A stretch of DNA of 11,389 nucleotides from Clostridia bacterium (lineage in GTDB: Bacteria > Bacillota > Clostridia > Christensenellales > Borkfalkiaceae), in the NCBI GenBank assembly GCA_017452305.1, contig JAFTMQ010000051.1, positions 1 to 11,389 of the forward strand, read 5' to 3'. Position numbers and translations under genes: made by a program. Below the pieces are notes generated by a model. The model worked only from the letters and a program-made list of their open reading frames with translations, searched no databases and was not told the origin of the DNA. Each line of letters starts with the position of its first letter. Position 1 is the first letter of the stretch. This document shows, piece by piece, positions 6,755 through 11,389 of the stretch.

Positions 6755-7516
6755 ATGCAGGAAAATTCAGTAGTTTTATTGGAAGCAAACAGCGCGGTGG
6801 TTACACAGCTCAAAGACGCTTTTGCGGAAAAGGGGAACTTTATTCTTAAATACACGGGCGACGATGGGGACGAGGGTATTAAGCAAATCCTTACAATTAA
6901 ACCCGATTTGGCGATTGTAAGCATGTTTTTGAAGGGAACGGACGGTTGCAGCGTTATGCGCACAATCAAGCGAGAATCGCCAAATACGAAAATTATTGCC
7001 ACGGGTATGGCTGCGGACAGCTTTATCGAATCGGCTATTAACGCAGGCGCGTTATATTATTTGGTAAAACCGTTTAGTATTCAAACGGCAATGGAGCGAA
7101 TTTCGGAGCTTATGGATAATTCCAAAGAGGAAGAAAAGGAAATCGCGATGCCCAAACGCCGTCCGATGAGCATTGAGGAAAAGATTAGCGAAATCTTTAT
7201 TTCTATCGGTATTCCGCCGCATATCAAAGGCTATAATTATTTGCGGGAAGGGATTAAGATGACGATAGAAAATCCGTACATAATCAACAGCGTCACCAAG
7301 GAGCTGTATCCCTCGATTGCTAAAAAGTTCGATACGACGGCAAGCAAAGTAGAAAGGGCAATTCGCCACGCGATTGAGGTTGCGTGGAATCGGGGCAGAA
7401 TTGAGGCGGTGAACGCTATCTTTGGCGAGCGTATATATTTGGGGGCGGAAAAGCCGACGAACAGCGAATTTATCGCGCTTGTGGCAGACAAGCTCATCTT
7501 GGAGAATTTGGTTTGA
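6755..7516 (+). CDS. spo0A: Spo0A-family transcription regulator with atypical (pseudo) receiver domain
   Basis: DNA-binding regulator of 253 residues. The C-terminal domain (about 138-253) is clearly Spo0A: IPPHIKGYNYLREGIKM, LYPSIAKKFDTTAS, the recognition helix SKVERAIRHAIEVAW (197-211) and KPTNSEFIALVADKL (233-247), nearly identical to the B. subtilis domain that reads 0A boxes. The N-terminal domain (5-120) keeps the receiver fold, with Thr83, Lys105-Pro106 and Asp63-Gly64. However, the acidic pocket Asp10-Asp11 is Glu10-Ala11, the phospho-acceptor Asp56 is Ser56, and Pro60 is Lys60. Phosphorelay control is therefore unlikely. A short charged linker (121-137) makes the protein slightly shorter than the 267-residue B. 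subtilis one. The ATG follows AGAAGGTG by four bases. The gene is alone, with no spoIVB beside it, is preceded by tandem 0A boxes and a strong promoter, and converges on groEL. Whether it still governs sporulation cannot be told. Confidence 0.93.
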   Translation: MQENSVVLLEANSAVVTQLKDAFAEKGNFILKYTGDDGDEGIKQILTIKPDLAIVSMFLKGTDGCSVMRTIKRESPNTKIIATGMAADSFIESAINAGALYYLVKPFSIQTAMERISELMDNSKEEEKEIAMPKRRPMSIEEKISEIFISIGIPPHIKGYNYLREGIKMTIENPYIINSVTKELYPSIAKKFDTTASKVERAIRHAIEVAWNRGRIEAVNAIFGERIYLGAEKPTNSEFIALVADKLILENLV

Positions 7517-7525
7517 TTTCCAAGC

Positions 7526-7559
7526 AAAAACACCTCGCAGTAAAATGCGAGGTGTTTTT
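7526..7559. terminator. Bidirectional terminator between spo0A and groEL
   Basis: A perfect 14-bp inverted repeat (7526-7539 with 7546-7559; core CACCTCGCA/TGCGAGGTG) with a 6-base loop. It carries a T run at 7555-7559 and an A run at 7526-7530, so it ends transcription from both convergent sides. It is ten bases after the spo0A-like stop and about 17 bases beyond the groEL stop. Confidence 0.92.
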
Positions 7560-7576
7560 CATTTTTGGTGCTTCAA

Positions 7577-9205
7577 TTAGTACATGCCGCCCATGTCGCC
7601 GCCTGCGGGAGCGATAGGAGCAGGAGGGGTAGGGATATCGGTTACGATGCTTTCCGTCGTAAGCAACGTGGAAGCAACCGACGCCGCGTTTTGCAATACG
7701 GAACGGGTAACTTTCGTAGGATCGATAATACCGCTTTCCACCATATCGCAATACTTGTTGTTCAATGCGTCGAAGCCGAAGTTCGCTTTCTTGGAATAAA
7801 GAACTTTATCTACGATAACCGAGCCGTCCAAGCCAGCATTTTTCGCAATTTGTCTAATGGGTTCTTCCAAAGCCTTCAATACGATGGTTGCGCCCGTCTT
7901 TTCATCGCCGTTCAAGCTTGCAACCAATTTTTTAACCACGGGAACAGCAGAGAGGAGTGCGCTACCACCGCCGGGTACGTAGCCTTCTTCAACCGCCGCA
8001 CGGGTTGCCGCCAAAGCGTCGTCGATACGGAGTTTCTTTTCTTTCATTTCAACTTCCGTTGCCGCACCAACGCTAATTACGGCTACGCCGCCTGCAAGCT
8101 TCGCAAGACGTTCTTGCAATTTTTCTCTATCATAATCGGATTTGGTTTCCGCAATCAAGGACTTAATCGAAGCGATACGCGCTTTAATTTCGTTTGCGTC
8201 GCCCGCGCCGCCGACAATCGTGGTGTTTTCCTTGTCGATACGCACGGAAGTCGCTCTACCAAGCATATTGGGCGTTACGTCCTTAAATTCTAAGCCGAGG
8301 TCGGAGGAAATCACTTCGCCGCCCGTCAAAATTGCGATGTCGCGAAGCATTTCTTTTCTTCTATCACCAAAGCCGGGAGCCTTTACTGCAACAGAATTGA
8401 ACACACCCTTCAATTTGTTTACGATAAGCGCGGCAAGTGCGTCGCCTTCCACGTCTTCTGCAATAATCAAAAGTCTTGCGCCTTGCTGTGCAAGAGGCTC
8501 GATAACGGGAAGAATTTCTTGCAAGCTCGAAATTTTCTTGTCCGTGATAAGAATGTAGGGGTTTTCAAGCACGGCTTCCATTTTGTCGGTGTTCGTTACC
8601 ATGTAAGCGGAAGCATAGCCGCGGTCAAATTGCATACCCTCAACTGTGTTGAGTTCGGTGTTCATCGACTTGCCTTCCTCTACGGTGATAACGCCGTCTT
8701 TGCCTACGATTTCCATCGCTTTTGCAATCAATGCGCCAACTTCCGCGCTACCTGCGGAAATGGAAGCGGTTTGTTCAATTGCTTTATTGCTTTCCACCGC
8801 CTTAGAGATGTCTTTAAGGTGCGCTACGGTTGCGTCAACCGCCTTTTTAATACCTTCTTTTAAAATGATAGGATTTGCGCCCGCCGCAAGGTTTTTAAGC
8901 CCTTCGCGAACGATTGCTTGCGCCAAAACTACCGCCGTCGTCGTACCGTCGCCCGCCACGTCGTTGGTCTTCGTCGAAACCTCTTTTACGAGCTGCGCGC
9001 CCATGTTTTCAAACGGATCGTTGAGTTCGATTTCTTTTGCAATCGTAACGCCGTCGTTGGTGATGAGGGGAGCGCCGAATTTTTTATCGAGCACTACGTT
9101 TCTGCCCTTAGGGCCGAGGGTAATTTTGACGGTATCCGCCAATACGTTTACACCGTTTTCCAACGCTTTTCTTGCGTCTTCACCGTATTTAATTTGTTTT
9201 GCCAT
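7577..9205 (-). CDS. groEL: Chaperonin GroEL (Hsp60)
   Basis: ATP-driven folding chaperonin that forms tetradecamer rings closed by GroES in the cytoplasm. The 542 residues are full length: equatorial ATP site NVVLDKKFGAP (36-46) and GDGTTT (85-90), apical domain with EGMQFDRGYASAY (189-201) and KAPGFGDRRKEML, return to the equatorial domain with RIDDALAATRAAVEEGYVPGGG, and the Gly/Met-rich tail GGDMGGMY. Residue 202, next to the GroES/substrate-binding tyrosines, is Met where E. coli has Phe204, as I recall for clostridial proteins. The start ATG (9205) has AAGGAG upstream and is 25 bases from the groES stop, so the two form one operon read from the promoter at 9600-9573. The reading frame is intact. 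Confidence 0.99.
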   Translation of the reverse strand: MAKQIKYGEDARKALENGVNVLADTVKITLGPKGRNVVLDKKFGAPLITNDGVTIAKEIELNDPFENMGAQLVKEVSTKTNDVAGDGTTTAVVLAQAIVREGLKNLAAGANPIILKEGIKKAVDATVAHLKDISKAVESNKAIEQTASISAGSAEVGALIAKAMEIVGKDGVITVEEGKSMNTELNTVEGMQFDRGYASAYMVTNTDKMEAVLENPYILITDKKISSLQEILPVIEPLAQQGARLLIIAEDVEGDALAALIVNKLKGVFNSVAVKAPGFGDRRKEMLRDIAILTGGEVISSDLGLEFKDVTPNMLGRATSVRIDKENTTIVGGAGDANEIKARIASIKSLIAETKSDYDREKLQERLAKLAGGVAVISVGAATEVEMKEKKLRIDDALAATRAAVEEGYVPGGGSALLSAVPVVKKLVASLNGDEKTGATIVLKALEEPIRQIAKNAGLDGSVIVDKVLYSKKANFGFDALNNKYCDMVESGIIDPTKVTRSVLQNAASVASTLLTTESIVTDIPTPPAPIAPAGGDMGGMY

Positions 9206-9230
9206 ATTTCAATTCTCCTTACAATCCGTT

Positions 9231-9518
9231 TTAGTCTTCTACAACTGCGAGAATGTCGCTTTGTTTTAAAATGGTAAATTCCTTGCCGTCAACCTTGAAA
9301 TTGGAGCCAGCGTAATTCGAGCAAAGCACTTTGTCGCCAACCTTAACCTGCATAACAACTTCTTTACCGTCGATAATCCCGCCGGGGCCTACCGCAACAA
9401 CCAAGCAGGTTTGGGGCTTTTCTTGCGCGGAGGTGGGGAGATAAAAGCCGCTTTTCGTCTTTTCTTCCACCGTTACGCTTTCTACGACAACTTTGTCGAA
9501 TAAGGGTTTGATGTTCAT
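9231..9518 (-). CDS. groES: Co-chaperonin GroES (Hsp10)
   Basis: Heptameric lid of the GroEL chamber. The 95 residues show the usual order: IKPLFDKVVVE at the start, a mobile loop from about 17 to 33, the VVAVGPGG roof region and the ending GKEFTILKQSDILAVVED. The loop tripeptide that docks on GroEL is normally Ile-Val-Leu; here residues 25-27 are Phe-Tyr-Leu, followed by Pro. The hydrophobic character is kept. GGAGG lies seven bases before the ATG. It is the first gene of the groES-groEL operon. No CIRCE (TTAGCACTC-N9-GAGTGCTAA) lies in the leader or promoter. Confidence 0.98.
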   Translation of the reverse strand: MNIKPLFDKVVVESVTVEEKTKSGFYLPTSAQEKPQTCLVVAVGPGGIIDGKEVVMQVKVGDKVLCSNYAGSNFKVDGKEFTILKQSDILAVVED

Positions 9519-9535
9519 AATATTCCTCCAAGTAT

Positions 9536-9551
9536 CCGCTAAAAAGAGCGG
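9536..9551 (-). promoter_or_regulatory. Small hairpin in the groES leader
   Basis: In the minus-strand transcript, CCGCT (9551-9547), loop CTTTTT, AGCGG (9540-9536): a 5-bp GC-rich stem between the predicted start point near 9566 and the GGAGG at 9529-9525. It could stabilise the mRNA, tune translation or mark a protein-bound inverted repeat. No U run follows, so it is not a terminator. Confidence 0.4.
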
Positions 9552-9572
9552 TTTGTTTTTTTATACGTCTAT

Positions 9573-9600
9573 ATTATAACCGTTTTTTCCCAACTCTCAA
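9573..9600 (-). promoter_or_regulatory. Sigma-A-type promoter of groES-groEL
   Basis: On the minus strand, TTGAGA (9600-9595), 16-base spacer and perfect TATAAT (9578-9573). The start point near 9566 gives a leader of about 48 bases. It is divergent from the dCMP deaminase promoter about 95 bases away. I found neither a CIRCE element nor CtsR-type GGTCAAA direct repeats around it. The 9601-9694 stretch between the two promoters is AT-rich with no recognisable gene. Confidence 0.75.
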
Positions 9601-9694
9601 ACAAAAAAACATTGTTTTTAGGAAAATTTTTCTAATATTTTTCATAAAAAACCGCCGATTTGCCGCGAAGGACGTAAAAATGCTTGTAAATGAA

Positions 9695-9723
9695 TTGATT
9701 TCCCCAAAAAAAGGTGATATAAT
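9695..9723 (+). promoter_or_regulatory. Promoter of the dCMP deaminase-ppiB-purB operon
   Basis: TTGATT (9695-9700), 17-base spacer, perfect TATAAT (9718-9723) with a TGA just before it (extended -10). Transcription would start near 9730. Confidence 0.78.
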
Positions 9724-9764
9724 TATTATGACATAATAAGCGCAAAAGGAGAAATCGTACACCT

Positions 9765-10226
9765 ATGAATAAATGGGATAAGCGTTTCATGGAACTCACG
9801 GAAATGGTGGCTACGTGGTCGAGCTGTTATCAAGCCAACCGTCACGTCGGTGCAATCATCGTCAAAGACAAACGCGTTATGGCAACGGGCTACAACGGCG
9901 CACCCGCAGGCATTCAAAGCTGTGAAGAAAAAGGGGAATGCCTTCGCCGTAAATTGAATATCGAAAGCGGGACTAAGCACGAGCTTTGCTTTGCTGTGCA
10001 CGCAGAACAAAACGCGGTAATCCAAGCGGCGCGTTCGGGTATCAACACCAACGGTTCAACCTTATATTGTACGCACCAACCTTGCGTGATATGTGCAAAA
10101 ATTATTATCAATGCGGGTATTCGCAGGGTAGTGTATAAGCACGGTTACCCCGACGAATTTTCCTTGCAACTTTTTAGCGAGGCCGGCGTTAAGGTCGAAA
10201 AATACGAAGATTTAGAGGAAGAATAA
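9765..10226 (+). CDS. comEB: Deoxycytidylate (dCMP) deaminase, ComEB-like
   Basis: Zinc enzyme that deaminates dCMP to dUMP, feeding thymidylate synthesis. The 153 residues contain the cytidine deaminase zinc site: HAEQNA (His79, catalytic Glu81) and QPCVIC (Cys107, Cys110). The extra Cys-containing insert CEEKGECLRR (53-62) and GYNGAPAG (42-49) are typical of dCMP deaminases rather than tRNA or nucleoside deaminases. The N-terminal KWDKRFMELTEMVATWSS fits the usual start. The Shine-Dalgarno AAAGGAG (9745-9751) is 13 bases before the ATG, longer than ideal, but no in-frame ATG, GTG or TTG is closer. First gene of an operon with ppiB one base behind it. The comEB name is by similarity; the competence link of the B. 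subtilis locus is not implied. Confidence 0.94.
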   Translation: MNKWDKRFMELTEMVATWSSCYQANRHVGAIIVKDKRVMATGYNGAPAGIQSCEEKGECLRRKLNIESGTKHELCFAVHAEQNAVIQAARSGINTNGSTLYCTHQPCVICAKIIINAGIRRVVYKHGYPDEFSLQLFSEAGVKVEKYEDLEEE

Positions 10227-10227
10227 T

Positions 10228-10749
10228 ATGAGCAATCCTATCGTTACTTTTCAAATGGAAAACGGAAGCACCTTTAAAGTGGAGCTTTACCCCGAAAAAG
10301 CGCCCAACACGGTAAATAATTTCCTTTCGCTTGTCAATAAAGGATTTTATAACGGTTTGACCTTTCACCGCATTATCGCAGGCTTTATGATTCAAGGCGG
10401 CGATCCCGACGGCAGAGGTACGGGCGGCCCCGGCTATCATATCCCCGGCGAATTTGCTGTAAACGGCTTTAAGCAAAACGATATCGCGCACGTTCGCGGC
10501 GTGCTTTCGATGGCGAGAGCGCAGGATTTCGATTCCGCAGGCTCGCAATTCTTCGTTATGCACGACGATGCGGAACACCTCGACGGTCAATATGCGGCGT
10601 TCGGTAAGGTTATCGAGGGCATGGAAACGGTTGACCAAATCGCGGAAATAAAAACGGATTGGTTTGATAAGCCTTACGAAACGCAAAGAATGGTGAAAGT
10701 AACGGCGGAAACCTTCGGCGTAGAATATCCCGAGCCTAAAAAAGCGTAA
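10228..10749 (+). CDS. ppiB: Cyclophilin-type peptidyl-prolyl cis-trans isomerase
   Basis: Cytoplasmic protein-folding helper that isomerises Xaa-Pro bonds. The 173 residues form one cyclophilin domain: FHRIIAGFMIQGGDP (47-60, with the catalytic Arg49 and Phe53/Gln56), GPGYHIPGEF (67-76), LSMARAQDFDSAGSQFFV (93-110) and HLDGQYAAFGKV (117-128). The Trp that binds cyclosporin in human cyclophilin A is His117 here, as in many bacterial forms with weak drug binding. There is no signal peptide or membrane segment. The ATG begins one base after the dCMP deaminase stop, and its ribosome binding site (AGAGGAAG) lies within that gene's end, so the two are translated together. purB follows after 14 bases. 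Confidence 0.97.
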   Translation: MSNPIVTFQMENGSTFKVELYPEKAPNTVNNFLSLVNKGFYNGLTFHRIIAGFMIQGGDPDGRGTGGPGYHIPGEFAVNGFKQNDIAHVRGVLSMARAQDFDSAGSQFFVMHDDAEHLDGQYAAFGKVIEGMETVDQIAEIKTDWFDKPYETQRMVKVTAETFGVEYPEPKKA

Positions 10750-10763
10750 AGGTAGGTATCATA

Positions 10764-11389
10764 ATGGATTACAGCGTTTATCACAATCCGCTGACCACTC
10801 GTTATGCAAGCAAGGAAATGCAAAGCGCATTTTCCGACGAAAAGCGTTTCAAGCTTTGGCGTAAGCTTTGGGTTGCGCTTGCGGAATCGCAAATGGAGCT
10901 TGGCTTAAACGTAACGCAAGAGCAAGTGGACGAGTTGAAAAAATATGCGGAAGATATCGATTACGAGCTTGCGGCAAAGTTTGAAAAAGAGGTACGCCAC
11001 GACGTTATGGCGCACGTAAAGGCTTACGGTCATTACGCAAAAACGGCAATGCCTATCATTCACCTTGGCGCAACAAGCTGTTTTGTCGATTGTAACGCGG
11101 AAGCGATTATGCTTAGCGACGCATTGGATATCGTATTGCGGAAGCTCGTCAACGTGATGGATAAATTGAAGGCGTTTTCATTAAAGTATAAAGACGTGCC
11201 TACGCTTGGCTTTACGCACTTGCAACCCGCACAGCTTACGACGGTTGGAAAGCGCGCCACCCTTTGGTTGCAGGATTTGAAGATGGACTACGACAACCTT
11301 ATGGATTTGAAGTCGCACGTCAAGCTTCGCGGCGTAAAGGGCACGACGGGCACGCAAGCCAGCTTTATGGAGCTTTTCAACGGTGATGA
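10764..11389 (+). CDS. purB: Adenylosuccinate lyase, 3' partial
   Basis: Purine biosynthesis enzyme of the fumarase/aspartase superfamily. It splits SAICAR to AICAR and adenylosuccinate to AMP, releasing fumarate. The 208 visible residues align with the first half of the longer, human-like class: NPLTTRYASKEM (8-19), RHDVMAH (78-84), HLGATSCFVDCN (100-111), GFTHLQPAQLTTVGKR (149-164, with the catalytic His152) and GVKGTTGTQASFMELF (190-205). Cys110 sits where the DN pair of relatives usually has Asp. The frame is open at the right edge, so the fumarate-binding signature loop and C-terminal domain are outside the window. The ATG has an AAAGGTAGG-type site upstream and is 14 bases past ppiB, so it belongs to the same operon. 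Confidence 0.95.
   Translation, partial: MDYSVYHNPLTTRYASKEMQSAFSDEKRFKLWRKLWVALAESQMELGLNVTQEQVDELKKYAEDIDYELAAKFEKEVRHDVMAHVKAYGHYAKTAMPIIHLGATSCFVDCNAEAIMLSDALDIVLRKLVNVMDKLKAFSLKYKDVPTLGFTHLQPAQLTTVGKRATLWLQDLKMDYDNLMDLKSHVKLRGVKGTTGTQASFMELFNGD

Noticed and set aside
7565..8293. Plus-strand open frame of 242 codons opposite groEL
   Set aside because: Antisense to a fully conserved groEL, with composition and residues that look like a shadow frame; no ribosome binding site or family resemblance.
9492..9500. Perfect 0A box TTTGTCGAA near the start of groES
   Set aside because: It lies inside the groES coding sequence, where it is explained by the conserved Phe-Asp-Lys codons, and no partner box is nearby.
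9606..9620. AAAAC-ATT-GTTTT inverted repeat upstream of the groES promoter
   Set aside because: A/T-run sequence with a weak stem; no positional logic for either promoter.
9574..9762. Minus-strand 62-codon open frame in the groES/dCMP deaminase intergenic region
   Set aside because: It covers both divergent promoters, is low complexity from A/T runs and has no ribosome binding site.

Overview
The window reads as chromosomal DNA from an anaerobic-type Firmicute, most likely class Clostridia. Supporting signs are a Spo0A DNA-binding domain, a YkpA-type ABC-F protein, a Tex protein, a clostridial-looking GroEL, strong AGGAGG-type ribosome binding sites, sigma-A-like promoters (TTGACA/TATAAT) and simple stem plus U-run terminators. 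The coding DNA is CpG-rich with moderate GC. A gut lineage of the Christensenellales/Borkfalkiaceae sort is a guess from style only. There are no mobile elements, CRISPR arrays, rRNA or tRNA genes, and gene density is high.

Layout. (1) Positions 1-4506, plus strand, is a tight run: an M16 zinc protease (5' end cut off by the window), a hypoxanthine-DNA glycosylase, an AlkD-like alkylpurine glycosylase overlapping it by 23 bases, and Tex. (2) 4518-4864 is a single-gene unit for acyl carrier protein with its own promoter and terminator. (3) 4902-6594 is an ABC-F ATPase with an extended -10 promoter and a terminator. (4) 6601-7559 holds a Spo0A-family regulator with an elaborate upstream region and a bidirectional terminator shared with the convergent groEL. 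(5) 7577-9600, minus strand, is the groES-groEL operon. (6) 9695 to the right edge, plus strand, is a divergent operon of dCMP deaminase, cyclophilin and adenylosuccinate lyase (3' end cut off).

Most genes are housekeeping: DNA repair, transcription and translation support, lipid carrier, chaperonin, nucleotide synthesis. The part worth a second look is the Spo0A homolog. Its DNA-binding domain is essentially canonical, but its receiver domain has Ser at the phospho-acceptor position (Asp56 in B. subtilis) and has lost the acidic pocket (Asp10-Asp11 became Glu-Ala). Immediately upstream lie two head-to-tail 0A-box sequences exactly 10 bp apart, followed by helically phased AATATT palindromes before a near-consensus promoter. 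Together these suggest a phosphorylation-independent, possibly autoregulating Spo0A. Smaller oddities are one degenerate composite ATP site in the ABC-F protein, a GroES mobile loop reading FYL instead of IVL, and a groESL promoter without a CIRCE element.
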